This document shows positions 1 through 52,941 of a stretch of DNA of 64,000 bases, in pieces (the stretch's first letter is position 1; the number at the start of each line of letters is the position of its first letter). The notes below the pieces were generated by a model. The model saw only the letters and a program-made list of their open reading frames with translations. It did no database searches and was not told the DNA's origin. The translations under genes and the position numbers were made by a program. Origin of the DNA: Coenobita brevimanus (Eukaryota > Arthropoda > Malacostraca > Decapoda > Coenobitidae); assembly GCA_032717465.1 (NCBI GenBank), contig CM064681.1, forward strand, positions 12,786,954 through 12,850,953, given 5' to 3'.

Positions 1-400
1 TTGTACTTAGGTCCTGAGGTTGACTCAGTCCTAAAACATGTCTCCGTTACACCTGTGATATAGCTTGCTCCTTATATGCTCGTTCATTATCGAACTGTTT
101 ATTTTTTTTTTTTTTAGCAAAGTAACCCAATCATATAACGAAGGATGCCTGTAACTATATAAAGTTAAAATGACTAAAATGAAACTTAAATTAATCACTA
201 GTCTGACCGAGATTCGATTTTAGGCCCTCGTGCTTCGTAGGCACGCACGCTACCACTGAGTCAAAGAGAGGATCCCCGCTTTGCCCTTCAGCAATGTGGG
301 CTTATAGACCCCATTACAAAGTGATTTACAAAGTTGTTCTTAGTTTTGTGGACCCAGGTTCATCTAGACGTGGAACCAGTAGGCTGAAGGATGAAACTAC
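1..400. other. 3' flank or intron of A2M, with tRNA-like repeat fragment
   Basis: No gene seen. On the minus strand about 275-205 carries a tRNA-like pattern (TCAGTGGTAGCG as A box, AATCGAATCT as B box) before lower-complexity sequence and a T-run at 102-115, probably an old tRNA-derived SINE. It has no cloverleaf good enough to call a tRNA gene. Confidence 0.4.
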
Positions 401-41168
<40,768 letters not shown>

Positions 41169-41261
41169 GGTGTTGGTCCGCACTGGCTGGCGGACGGCGA
41201 GCGAGTGGCAGGCTAGCCGGTAGCTGCTAGAGTAGAGAGGGAGACAAAGCTTGAATTCCGC

Positions 41262-41300
41262 TTTTTTTTTTTTTTTTTTTCTGGGCACAGGCCTTTACAG
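41262..41300 (-). repeat. SINE family 1, 3' end remnant
   Basis: T-run followed by CTGGGCACAGGC, the reverse of the SINE 3' end, fused to the head of the next copy. Confidence 0.6.
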
Positions 41301-41301
41301 C

Positions 41302-41626
41302 CGGGGGCTCAATCGGTAGAGAGGTGGCCTGCGGTCTTACCAGACCCAGGTTCAAATCCCTGCTGGGACAGGTAACAGTTTAAGGATTTGAATTTCATAA
41401 AATCAGACTTTACTGATCCACCAGGAGACCCGCCGACGTGTCGTAAAAATACCGTCGCTAAATTAACCAGTTCTATATGAGACAGCCCTAGCATGTATTC
41501 AATATGGACGGTGGTTGTTAGCGCCGCAGTGGTGACATGTAGAGGTATATGGTATACAGGAGGACTACAGGGTCTTGGAAGCAGGCTGAGAAGCCTATGT
41601 CTAGAAATGGACACAAAAAAAAGAAA
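41302..41626 (+). repeat. tRNA-derived SINE (family 1), copy d, upstream of A2M
   Basis: GGGGGCTCAATCGGTAGAGAG head, CCCAGGTTCAAATCCCTGC B box, short A tail. It starts about 130 bp upstream of the A2M start codon, on the opposite strand, probably inside a 5'UTR intron. Confidence 0.88.
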
Positions 41627-41773
41627 GTCTTCCAGGGACTCGGATGTATGTTCAGGGTGTGTGCGTGTGTGTATTAGGAAACTTTACTACTCTCTTATAT
41701 CTCCATTAAATTCTCATATTACGTGTGTTTGTGTAGCTTCAGTATTCAGTCTCATACTCCACTGAATTCTGGT

Positions 41774-41774
41774 G

Positions 41775-41817
<43 letters not shown>

Positions 41818-41966
41818 GGGAGGAATATCCTGTCCAAAATCCTCAGGGGGTAAAATAGGAAAACATTGTAGCGCAAGAGGGAGGGCGAGGAGTAACCTGT
41901 TTGACCTTCCTCGCTTAATCCATAGTGACAAACTTCTTGGACGTGACTTGTGCATGTCACGGCGAA

Positions 41967-42028
<62 letters not shown>
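41774..42028. repeat. (TG)n and (AC)n microsatellites
   Basis: TG at 41774-41816 and AC at 41974-42028, about 157 bp apart, upstream of A2M. Confidence 0.95.
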
Positions 42029-42031
<3 letters not shown>

Positions 42032-42129
42032 TATTATGACCAGCATTCTTCTTTTTTTATTTTTATACTGACTTTAGTTTGGTCGTCAGATACTCGTATG
42101 TAACAGCTGTAAGAGTGAAAGAAAACGCA

Positions 42130-42422
42130 TAAATAAACAAAGGCTAGTGTTGATGGATACGAAACTGCCTGCCTGGTAGCGACAGGGTTCGAATCCTGGT
42201 GCGGCCAGCTGCCGACATTCGAGTAAAGTGTCCATCCAGTCTTTGTGGGTTGGTAGTAAATTGAATAACTTGGGTAACACTTAGGACGGGTAACTGTGGT
42301 AACATCGATGATGAAGTAACCTAGTACCCTGAGACAGTGAGTGAACAATCCGCGACAGAGCTCAATTGATGAGCACCACAGCTCAGCTAAGCGCCTGACA
42401 GGGTCTCCCCCACCATTACCTG
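42130..42422 (+). repeat. Possible tRNA-derived SINE (family 4)
   Basis: GACAGGGTTCGAATCCTGGTG is a good B box; the A-box part (ACTGCCTGCCTGGTAGCG) is weak. It directly precedes the fold-back element. Confidence 0.45.
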
Positions 42423-42424
42423 TA

Positions 42425-42864
42425 CAGTCACTCATAAAAGAAAAGACCCCCCCTGCGTTAGAGGCAATATAACTCGGGGTATTCAGTGTTGGTAACAGTG
42501 TATTTGACGTCAGCCATATGGGGGGATGAGGAGGGGTGTTTGAGAGGAGGGCGGAGTTAATCTGCACGAAACACTGCTTCAATCCACATTTCTAGTCAAA
42601 CATACATTATATCTGATTTGTTATGTTGTCCTTCACACAAAATTAACTTTATGCTACAAGAACAAAGAACTTTCAGGTGATAACACAATCCCATACCCGA
42701 AACATTTATGCATTAATGCCGCACACCTTCATAAATCCCACCCTCTCATTCTCACCCTCACCCACTGTCACCTTACTCTCACCTTCACTCTCTCTCACAC
42801 TCTCACACTTTCAGCCTCACTCGCACTCTCACCCTAACTGTCACTGTCACTACCACTATCAACG

Positions 42865-42905
<41 letters not shown>

Positions 42906-43258
42906 CGTTTAGCCGACGAAGCACAGTACTGCCATCACACACATGATCACACATTAATGAGGTGTGTGGCCATTGCAGATGTGCAGTAAAACTGTCAATC
43001 ATATAAAGATAAACCTAGTTCTTAATAAGTTGATAAGGTATCACTTTAATCTATCCCAGACATTGTTTGAAACCAGATATTGGGAAGGGAGGATTAGAAG
43101 GCACGGAGTGGTTCGTGGCAACCATGTCTGTTATCAGATTCTAGGTTGTTGGATTCTGGGTTATCAGATTCAAGGTTTTATTTATAATGGCAGGCTACCT
43201 TGGTTATAGATATACCATTATAATGTATAACCACATAATACTCAGTGTAATCTATAAT

Positions 43259-43311
<53 letters not shown>

Positions 43312-43575
43312 CACTCTTTATATGGTAGGTATTACTTGGTTATTTATACACAAGTCCAGTAATAACACACTATGAGGAAATAATGAAATAAAAATTATGA
43401 CATGTTTTATAGAGCCATAAATTGCACCATATAGTATGCTATACGGAACAGTGAACTATTAATTATAAAGAATGAACGACTTTACCAATACAGTAAAAGG
43501 GATGACTTAAGTCGAGAGTATACTGCATTCCTATATTCCTCAACATTCCTCCACGGCTCGGAAATCCCCCCCCCC

Positions 43576-43631
<56 letters not shown>

Positions 43632-43982
43632 TATAGATTACACTGAGTATTATGTGGTTATACATTATAATGGTATTTCTATAACCAAGGTAGCCTGCCA
43701 TTATAAATAAAACCTTGAATCTGATAACCCAGAATCCAACAACCTAGAATCTGATAACAGACATGGTTGCCACGAACCACTCCGTGCCTTCTAATCCTCC
43801 CTTCCCAATATCTGGTTTCAAACAATGTCTGGGATAGATTAAAGTGATACCTTATCAACTTATTAAGAACCAGGTTTATCTTTATATGATTGACAGTTTT
43901 ACTGCACATCTGCGGTGGCCACACACCTCATTAATGTGTGATCATGTGTGTGATGGCAGTACTGTGCTTCGTCGGCTAAACG

Positions 43983-44021
<39 letters not shown>

Positions 44022-44461
44022 CGTTGATAGTGGTAGTGACAGTGACAGTTAGGGTGAGAGTGCGAGTGAGGCTGAAAGTGTGAGAGTGTGAGAGAGAGTG
44101 AAGGTGAGAGTAAGGTGACAGTGGGTGAGGGTGAGAATGAGAGGGTGGGATTTATGAAGGTGTGCGGCATTAATGCATAAATGTTTCGGGTATGGGATTG
44201 TGTTATCACCTGAAAGTTCTTTGTTCTTGTAGCATAAAGTTAATTTTGTGTGAAGGACAACATAACAAATCAGATATAATGTATGTTTGATTCGAAATGT
44301 AGATTGAAGCAGTGTTTCGTGCAGATTAACTCCGCCCTCCTCTCAAACACCCCTCCTCATCCCCCCATATGGCTGACGTCAAATACACTGTTACCAACAC
44401 TGAATACCCCGAGTTATATTGCCTCTAAAGCAGGGGGGGTCTTTTCTTTTATGAGTGACTG
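42425..44461. mobile_element. Fold-back element with 0.89-kb inverted arms
   Basis: Left arm 42425-43310 and right arm 43577-44461 are near-identical inverted copies round a 266-bp spacer. Termini CAGTCACTCATAAAAG / CTTTTATGAGTGACTG are flanked by TA on both sides, as in Tc1/mariner and pogo insertions. The arms include (TC)n and (TG)n stretches. No transposase. The 81-codon mirror open frames (42964-43209 and 43924-43679) simply reflect the palindrome. Confidence 0.88.
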
Positions 44462-45076
44462 TACCTTACAGACAAATTGAGCTCTAGATTATTCACTCCA
44501 ATGTCCCTGCGAAAGTGTCTGGCAACAAATGAATGAAAACGGTGTCAACAAGCCACATCATGCACAACTTAAGCTGAAGGACGTTTGTAAATATGGTGCC
44601 TTGGATACGAGCCAGCACTTCCCAGAATATTTGAGAGTTCACGAGCATTAATTACGAATTTGCTTAGGCTTAAACTGTGTATAAAATTGCTTGTCTATTC
44701 TGCTGTGTTCACTCATCCAGCTGCCAAACACTTGACAGCCAAACCAGAGTGAATATTAAAGAGAACACCAACAAGCAACAGTGAGTGCAATACCCGCGCC
44801 CACCAGCTGGACTGTGGAACGAATATTTTACTTTGCCCTGTGACCTTGACCTCTGATCGATTGCCCTAAAAATGTATTTACTTTATCCTTTCCTGAAGCT
44901 TAACCCTTCCACAATATTTGGTTTAAATCGGATAAATCTAAGTTGACCTTGCCCTGTGACCTTGACCTTTGACCCACTGTTCAACCCTTCCGCCAAGTTT
45001 GGTCAAAATTGTATCAAAACTGAGTTACTTTGATTACACCCACACACACCCACACACACCCACACAAACACACCCA

Positions 45077-45122
<46 letters not shown>

Positions 45123-45533
45123 CCTGTTTCGCGAGGGCAAGTGTCAAATTACGAAAAATAGAAGGAAATTTAATGATAATAAACACTTTGGAAGACTTTT
45201 TTACCTGGACATTAGATAGTGAGCGGCTTTGGAGATTTTTGTTGGTACTGGAGATTTTTGGAGGCACTGGGGATTCTTGCAGGCATTGGAGATTTTGGTT
45301 ATTGAGGCAAATTATGACAATATTAAAACCCAGTCAAGAAGATACAAGAGGATGGTCAGGTGTAAAATGCAAAATAAATCGGTATGAAGAAGGTGAAACG
45401 AAGCCTCCTACGGAATTTTTAATAAGAACTTTTATAAATACAATCCCAGGGTCGAAGCTCATTTTCTTCCTAGTATTTCCAACGGTTGACCTTTGGGTAG
45501 GGGTCTAACGGGGTAACCACCTCAAGGGCAGTG

Positions 45534-45587
<54 letters not shown>

Positions 45588-45754
45588 TTTGCTCGAAAAA
45601 AGTCTGCAGGAATTAACAATAAAATATAAAAATATGTGATAATTAGACCAATGGAGGATTCACTCACTCAACGGTTAACTTGTAGTCTGGCACTGAGAAT
45701 GAACTATTTCGAAACGTTGACGAAATGTTGTGGCTTATTCTTGCTATCTCTAGA
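44462..45754. other. Intergenic, with GACCTTGA repeat and microsatellites
   Basis: 44840-45020 is a GACCTTGACC...CCAAGTTTGGTCAAAATTG repeat of two units of about 100 bp. (AC)n lies at 45040-45120 and (GA)n at 45539-45583. No gene supported. Confidence 0.6.
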
Positions 45755-45930
45755 TGCTTACATTTACTTTGAGACGCCCACATTTACCTAGAGACACTCA
45801 CATTTACTATGAGACGCTCACATTTACTTTAAGAAGCTCACATTTACTTTGAGACGCCTACATTTACTTTGAGACGCTCACATTTACTTTAAGATGCTCA
45901 CATTTACTTTGAGACACTCACATTATTTTA
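45755..45930. repeat. 20-bp tandem repeat
   Basis: About nine units of ACATTTACTTTGAGACGCTC with scattered changes. Confidence 0.92.
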
Positions 45931-46516
45931 GGATGGACATTTAGACCTTGAGGGGTTAGATACAGCTTTCATAACTCCTTGAGTACTAGGGGGCTGTCTC
46001 AATACGTTTGTCTTATTCGCCCATATGTGGAGTGTAGTTCGCATGTTTGAGGGAGGGGGAGTCCTCACATACAGGTTTTCTAAACAGGGTAATGATAAGG
46101 GCTTTCATATTATCAACTTTCTTTCCCTCACACACCTCCTTCAACGTCTCATTCATTACTACAGTGTTGTACCTTCTCTTTAGTATCTTCCTTTAAATAG
46201 CCCCTGCTCTTCTGAAGAGTCTAATTGCATCCCTCCTCCTTCACGACGGGCGCTTAACACCCGTTTGACATTGCTTTTCACACCCTATTTCTGTCCAGCT
46301 CTCTCTTACAAAAGGTAACTAATGTAAGCTATTTATGCATGTAACATGTCAGCTTTGGAAATGTCTTCCTCTGTTTGCACTTCCCTCCGCCAACGGCCTG
46401 TGCTCTTTTAAATGCAGTATGTTCAATTATTTTGAAAGGACCCTGACATTGGTTCTCATTTGTTCCTTTTTCTCTTAGAGTGATCAAATCTGCTGGGCTT
46501 TTTGTCCTATGGTTTC

Positions 46517-46518
<2 letters not shown>

Positions 46519-46553
<35 letters not shown>

Positions 46554-46613
46554 ATGTATGTATTTCTATATATCTATCTATATACCCACCTATCTATCTA
46601 TCTGTCTATCTAT

Positions 46614-46649
<36 letters not shown>

Positions 46650-46650
46650 G
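46519..46650. repeat. (AC)n and (TATC)n microsatellites
   Basis: AC array followed by CTAT tetranucleotides, immediately before the LINE copy 2 leader. Confidence 0.95.
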
Positions 46651-46939
46651 TATTGTGGTAGGTGGGGGCGCCCATCATCCACCCACTTAGTGCAGTGGTA
46701 CCTTGTTTTTTTAGGGTAGCTGTACATCTAGTGGCAAGCCAAATGATTTCCTGTAAACCAGGAAATCATTTACAACGCTGGGTGGTAACCTTATAACCAA
46801 CTGACACGTGTTCCCTACGTGACAGCAAGTGGGTTGGCAGAGGGTTAGCGCCCCTTCCCGGAAAACAACTAACTCAAATTCGAACAAGAAGCCTAAGACA
46901 AGGACTGACTGAAAGTTGACTAAGGAATGAACGAAGGAC

Positions 46940-48080
46940 ATGATATGGATGGCGACCTGGAATGTAAAGGGTGCAAATGATGAGATGAAAGAGAGAGAGA
47001 TTTTCCAGGTGACTGAGGGTGTGAAAGTGGATGTATGTGGATTAACTGAAGCTAAATGGTGAGGTGAGAGTGTGAGAGAATGGGAGTATGGATGGGGTAT
47101 ATGTGCAGGAGTAAGTGAGAATGAGAGGGCAAAAGAAGGAGTGTGTATTGTTGTGGGTAACAGATGGAAGGAGCATATAAAAGGGTATGGATCAGTTGGC
47201 TCAAGGATGGTGACGGTAAGGCTGAAAGTTGGACTACAAATGTGGGCGATTGTGTGCATATATGCGCCAAAACGAGATCGTGCAAGCACAGTGAGAGAAG
47301 AGTTCTGGACAAATAAGGAAGTGTGCATGGAAAAGTTTGAAAGGAATGAGAAAGTGTTTTTGATTGGGCTGGATGGAGTAATTAGTGAGTGGGGTGTGCC
47401 TGCTGAGATACTGTAGATGAGAATGGCAGCCTTTAGTGGACATTTGTGCCGGGAGGGGGATGGTGATAGCCAATACCCTCGTCAGGCACAAAATGATCCA
47501 CAGGTATACATGGCAAGTGATGAGAAGGGTGGATGGTGAACTGAATGAATGGAGGGCAATGATTGATTATGTGTGTGTGGATGAAGGGATGTGAAGATGT
47601 GTAATGGATCCAAGAGCATAAAGAGGTTGGAGGAGTGGACTTTCTGACCACCACTTGCTGGTGGTCGAATCAAGGTCCAAGTAAAATGGAGAAATAGAAG
47701 AAGGGAAGGACGGGAGGAAGTAGATGCAAGGAGAGTGGAAAGGTTACAAGAGAATGAGAAAAAGGCAGAATATGAGAAAGAAGTGGAGGAGGGATTGGGT
47801 AAAAATGAATTGGAGCAGATGGGGGACGTGGAAAGTGTATGCAAGATATTCACAGAAGAAATATGTGCAGCATGTGAGGTGGTGCGTGGGGTGAAGAGAA
47901 AATGAAAGGGGGTGCAGGGAACAGTATGGTGGAATGAAGAGGTGAGAGAGGCTGTGGCACAAAGGAAGAAAGCATGTAGTAAGTGGATGAGAAACGGGTG
48001 TGGAAGAAGTTGAGAGACGGAAGAGAGAGTTATATGTAGAAAGAAAGAGAGAGCTGAAAAGATTAGTAAGAGAGAGTAAG
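46940..48080 (+). pseudogene. LINE copy 2: AP endonuclease and linker (broken)
   Basis: WMATWNVKGANDEM and LTEAKW at the start, then 47072-47416 with IVCIYAPKRDRA and KVFLIG. Stops at TGA (47059), TAG (47414), and the TGA shared with copy 1 near 47592. The linker follows in several frames. Confidence 0.8.
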
Positions 48081-48085
48081 AAAGA

Positions 48086-49476
48086 GTGGATGAGGAATTT
48101 GAAAGGAATTTGAGTGTAAAGTGGAGGGACTGTAAGAAAATGTTCTGGAAAGAGGTGAAGAGTGTAAGACAGGGCAGAAGTGACGTTAGCAGGGGAGTGA
48201 GAGATAAAAATGTTAGATTACTAGTGGAGAAGGGAGAAAAAGTGAGCAGATGGAGAGAACACTTTAAGGAATTGTTGAACATACAGAATGGAAATAATGC
48301 GAGTATAAGTGGCTGGGGAATGACTGGGAGAAGGAGGGAGGTGAGAAGACAGGAAGAAATCAGGAGGATAGAAGTTGTGGAAGCAATGAAGAAAGTCAAA
48401 TTGGGGAGAGCCCCAGGAATTGATGGCGTGTGTGATGAAATGCTGAAGCATGGGGCAGAGATGGTAGTAGAGTGGATGTGGAAGATGTGCAGATTGGCTT
48501 GGGAGGAGGGTAGAGTCACGGAGGATTGGAAGCCATGTATAATAATTCCCTTGTGCAAAGGAAATGGGGAAAAAAAAGTGCGTGGTAATCATAGGGGCAT
48601 TTGTCTTCTTAGTATAATAGGAAAAGTATATGGTAGGATACTTATTCACAGAGTTAGGAATATAACAGAGGAATTAGTCGCAGAAGATCAGGGAGGCTTC
48701 AGGAAGGGAAGAGGATGTGTAGATCAGATATTCGTTCTTAGATCTTTAGTGGAAAAGTTTCTAGAGAAGGGAAAGAAGTTGTATGAGGCCTTCATGGATT
48801 TGAAGAAAGCATATGACAGGATGGATAGACAAGGACTGTGGAAAGTACTGAGAACATATGAGTAGATGGGAAGTTGTTGAATACTGTGAAGAATATGTAT
48901 GAAGGTGTTAAGGCTGCAGTGCGTGTGGATAGTGAACTGAGTGAGTTTTTCTATTTGAAGGATGGGTTGAAACAGGGATGTGTCATGTCTCCATTGTTGT
49001 TCAATCTGTACATGGATGGGGTTATAAAAGAGATACAAGGTAGGGTAGTGGATGTTGGAGTGGCCCTAGTGAGAAAGGGCAGTGTTTGGAAAATCCCTGT
49101 ACTGTTGTTAGCAGATGATACTGTGTTGTTAAGTGAAAACGAAGGGGAGTTGCAAGGCTTGGTGACTGAGTTTGGGAGAGTGTGTAAGAAACTGAATCTA
49201 AAGGTGAATGTAGGGAAGAGTAAAGTTATGGTCTTTGAGAGAAATGAAGTCAGTAGACGTACAGTGAGGTTGGATGAGAGGGAAATGGAAAATGTGAGTA
49301 CCTTTAAGTACTTGGGTAGTGTGATGAGTAAGGATGGAGGTTTGGAGGGTGAAGTGCTTGAAAGGGTACAGCAAGGAAGAAAGGTTGCTGGTTCCTTGAA
49401 AAAAGTGATAAGAGACAGGGAAGTGAGCATGGAGGTGAAAAATTACTACATGACAGTATTGCAATACCAACTCTAA
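48086..49476 (+). pseudogene. LINE copy 2: reverse transcriptase (two frames)
   Basis: 48086-48865 carries APGIDGVCDEMLKHG and AFMDLKKAYDRMDRQG; 48874-49476 carries GLKQGCVMSPLLFNLYMDG and LADDTVLLSENEGEL. A one-base loss near 48862 separates them, and another near 49440 breaks the C-terminal part. The Phe before the Asp pair is Leu here, unlike copy 1. Confidence 0.85.
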
Positions 49477-49663
49477 CGTATGGAAGTGAAGCTTGGACCT
49501 TGTTGGAGGGACACAAGTCAAGAGTGAGAGCACTGGAAATGAGTTATTTGAGAAGAGCCTGTGGAGTCACATGGAGAGACAGACTGACAAATGAGGATGT
49601 GAAGGAGAGTTGTGGTGTGGATGTCAAAGTGATAGGAAGCATTAGGAGAAACACACTGAGGTA

Positions 49664-50789
49664 CAGCACATCCCCCTAGTACGTGCCTATATGGGTGGCA
49701 GAGGATGTCGCATACTAGGAATTCATGTACTATGAATACATAAACTTAAGGGAGATATTACATATGGGCGGCACCCCCCTTCATGGGCAACCCTTGAGAC
49801 GCCTTTCAGACCTAAGTATTGTACTGTACAGGAAAACTATCTAAGACATATTACCTAAGGTAAAGTAAACCAACAAGATTATGGCTTTACTAGGTAAATC
49901 AACAAGGATATGGCTTAACCAAACCAACAAGAATATGGCTGCTCACCTTAACCCAAGAGGATAATAGGCTTGTTTGAGGTATGAAGAGGATCCAAGGCAG
50001 GATGAGGCACCTAGCGTGCATCTCCTGCATCACCCATCACACCACCTGACACACCACCTTCCTCACCACTTTCGTCACCAGCACTTTCGACACTTTCACT
50101 ACCTAATGCACTCACTTCGTTCATAAACCTTCCAAAGTCTATTTGTGACACCTCAGACATCGCATCACCCTCTTGATCCTCCTCAGGATATGGCTCTTCT
50201 GATGTTGAAAGGAGTGATTCCTCACTTTGTTCAATCCAAAGGAAACGGGTGATAAGGGTTTGCTTCAGTCTCTTTACTTCCTGGTTGTGCTTGTTGGTGT
50301 AGTAGCGGAAGGTTCTGTCCAGCGAAGACATCACCTCCTCCATTCACAACTGAGAGCATTCGATGTCCTTGAATTCTTCTTTGAATTTATCAAGGGCACA
50401 CAATACCCTGCTGATCTTCATCATGGTCAAATCTTCAATCTCCATCACTGGTGTTGCTGCCTTTTCTGCTGCTATCTCCTGCTCTGTGTCTGCCTCGTCC
50501 ACTCTCTGCACAAGGTGGGCGGAGCGTAAGTAACCGTTATCGCTTCTTGGGGGGCAATGTCACGTACTCAGGGTAACTATGGATTTGGGCCACTCTTCAC
50601 TCCCCATCTCGCTTATGAGTTCAATTCGCGTACTAATAGAAAATACACTAAAATAAAATAAAAAACTAGGTCCTCACGTACAAGGGGGATAGCGTACTCG
50701 GAACTCGCTTACAAGGGGGATAGCGTACTCGGAACTCGCGTACAAGGGGGATAGCGTACTCGGAACTCGCGTACTGTGGGGATGTACTG
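49664..50789 (-). mobile_element. pogo/Tigger-like element inside LINE copy 2
   Basis: Termini CAGCACATCCCCCTAGTACG and (inverted) CAGTACATCCCCACAGTACG with TA on both sides. Removing it and one TA restores ...CTGAGGTAGTTTGGCCA, matching copy 1. The minus strand holds a transposase C-terminal remnant (50510-50011). Confidence 0.85.
50011..50510 (-). pseudogene. Tigger-type transposase C-terminal remnant
   Basis: The minus-strand frame reads VDEADTEQEIAAE ... KISRVLCALDKFKEEF ... KQTLITRFLW, then an acidic tail to 50011 (110 codons open from 50343). The helix then 'KQ.lItrFL' pattern resembles the end of pogo/Tigger transposases. The DDE core is absent. Confidence 0.5.
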
Positions 50790-51139
50790 TAGTTTGGCCA
50801 CGTGGAGAGAATGGAGAGTGAGAGACTGACGAGGAGAGTGTATGTGAGTGAGGTGGAGGGGGAGAGAGGGAGGGGAAGGCCAAGGATGAGATGGAGAGAT
50901 GGAGTGGAGAGGCATATGAGAGAGGGAGGTGTGAATTGGGAGCAGGGCAGTGAAATTATGGGGGATAGGGTGACGTGGAGGCGATTTGTTTGTGGCCACC
51001 CCGTATAAGGGATTAAGGCGTCTGGAAATATATATCTATACATATATATCTATATATATATCTATATCTATCTATATCTCTTTCTTTCTCTCTCTCTCTC
51101 TCTATCTATCTGTCTAACTATATATATATACAGTATACT

Positions 51140-52795
51140 GTATATGCAACCATAATATCACAGCAGATGGTAGACAATAACAATATGTGACTGGAGACTG
51201 GCATGAAGGAATGAAAGAGAGAGTGGGGGGGGGGGGAAGTGTGAGATACAGCGAGTAAAGGGGACAGGGGAAATGGGATGGGAGAGGCAGGGATGGAGAG
51301 AGGAAGCAGCGAGAGAGCTAGTCCTGGTGGTAAGAAGGGAAGGATGGGAAGGCAACTATAGGATGGAAGTAGGTAATGAAGGAGGGAGAGAGAGAGAGAG
51401 AGGTGTAGGCAAAAAAAGAGTGAAGAATGAGAATGATATAATCATGATGACGAAAAAAGGAAGGGAAGGAAGGAGGGAGAGAGGGAAGGAAGGAAGGAAG
51501 GAGGAGAACTGGAAGGAAAGGAAAGGAAGGGAGGAATATGTAGCAGAAGGAGAGAAAGATGGAAAGAGGGAGGGAAAGAAAGGCAGGGAGTGGGGAATCG
51601 TGAAACTTAAGAAAGGCGGGGTTGGGCAGGGTGAGCGTGAAGGAAGGACTCAAGGAAGGAAGAAGCCACGGAGGATGGGAGGGAGAGAAGCAAGGGGGTT
51701 GGGAGGAAGGAAAACAAGGGGGATGGGAGGAAGAGAAGCAAGGGGGATGGGAGTGAGGAAAGCATGGAGGATGAGAGAGAGAAAAGCAATGAGCATGAGA
51801 AGGAAAAAGCAAAGAGGGAGGGAGGGAGAGAAATAAAGATGATGGAAGGGATGGAAGAAAGAGGGATGGGGAGAGAAACAAAGAGCATAGGAGGGAGGGA
51901 AACAAAGAGGACAGGACGGAGAGAAACAGAGAAGATGGGAGGGAGGGAAAGAAGGATGAAAGGGAGAGAAGGAAGAAAAGAATTAAAAAAAAGAGGAAAG
52001 TGAATGAAGGAAAGAAGGGAAGGAGGAATAAAAAGCTTAGAGAAAGAAGGATAGGAGGAGAGTTAGAGAGAAAGAGGGGACGTGAGAAAGCCATTAGGAA
52101 TTCAAGGAGGGAGAAACTTCAGAAATATAGGGAGTAAGGGAGAGGAAGTAAGAGGGAAGCGAGAAGACGAGGACAATGGAAGAGGAGGAAGAAGTTAAAG
52201 GAATTGGAGGTCAGGAAGAAAGATTTGAAAGAAAGAAATGGTAGGGAGGAAGGAACGAAGGTAAATAATAAGGAAAGGAGGAAGGGTTAAAGAAAAGGAG
52301 GGGGGGGTATAGAACATCAGTGGAGGGAGAAAAAAGGAAGAGATAAGAAAAAAAAAACAAGCTGGAAATGATGGAAAGGTGCAAGGAGAAGAGAATGTGA
52401 GGCAGGAAGAGATAAGGTGGGAGGGAACGAACCAATGAAGGAAAGATATGGAAGCAGACAGACAGAAGGAAATTTAACCAGGGAAGGTAGGATGTAGGAA
52501 GGGAAGGAAGGAGTTACTAGGGAAAGGAAAATGAGAGGGAGGAAATGCAGATATTTCTGGCTTTATGCAGGCTAGACAGATCATAGAAAAGGAAGAAAAT
52601 AAGTGAAGAAGTATGATAAGGAGTGAGGGAAGGAAAGAAGGTAGGGAGTAAAAAGGAGGATGAAGGGAAGGGAGGTAGGGAAGGAAGATGAGATGGGAAA
52701 AGGATGGGGAGGAAGGGAGGCTTAGAGACAGTAAGAGATAAATGAAAGATAAAAGAGAGGGGAGAGAATGAGGGAATATGGTAAGCTGCTGTACT
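51140..52795 (+). repeat. Polypurine tract of about 1.6 kb
   Basis: The plus strand is almost all A and G (GGAAGGA, GAGAGGG motifs) with few pyrimidines. Open frames on both strands here are composition artefacts. (TATC)n and (AT)n precede it. Confidence 0.9.
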
Positions 52796-52821
52796 CACGC
52801 AGTTGCAAGCGCTGGTTTTAT

Positions 52822-52941
52822 GCCAACGGCCATACCACGTTGAGTACACCGCTTCCCGTCCGATCAGCGAAGTTAAGCAACGTTGGTTCTGGTTAGTACT
52901 TGGATGGGTGACCGCCTGGGAACACCAGATGCTGTTGGCAT
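52822..52941 (+). rRNA. 5S rRNA-like sequence (SINE head)
   Basis: 120 nt from GCCAACGGCCATACCACG to GATGCTGTTGGCAT, the full length of arthropod 5S rRNA, with the internal promoter boxes (GTTAAGCAACG; TGGATGGGTGACCGCCTGGGAA) intact and both ends able to pair. No T-run terminator follows; instead a LINE-derived stretch is attached, so this is more likely the head of a SINE than a 5S gene. Confidence 0.9.

Larger units (their letters stand above)
46652..51036 (+). mobile_element. RTE-like LINE (family A) copy 2, interrupted
   Basis: Leader from GTGGTAGGTGGGGGCGCC, coding region from about 46940, 3' end GGATTAAGGCGTCTGGAAATA then a TATC tail. Longer than copy 1 because of an extra leader (about 320 bp, including a hairpin) and the 1.1-kb pogo-like insertion 49664-50789. 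The coding sequence has many stops and shifts. Confidence 0.9.

Noticed and set aside
205..275. tRNA gene on the minus strand
   Set aside because: A and B boxes are present but no clean cloverleaf could be folded by eye; more likely an old SINE.
42964..43924. Pair of 81-codon mirror genes
   Set aside because: The two frames are the two arms of the fold-back element, with no domain.
51273..51836. Arg/Glu/Gly frame of 187 codons and its mirror at 52094-51318
   Set aside because: Composition artefact of the polypurine tract.
52822..52941. Functional 5S rRNA gene
   Set aside because: No terminator T-run, single unit, and fused to LINE-derived sequence; better read as a SINE head, though the unit itself is intact.
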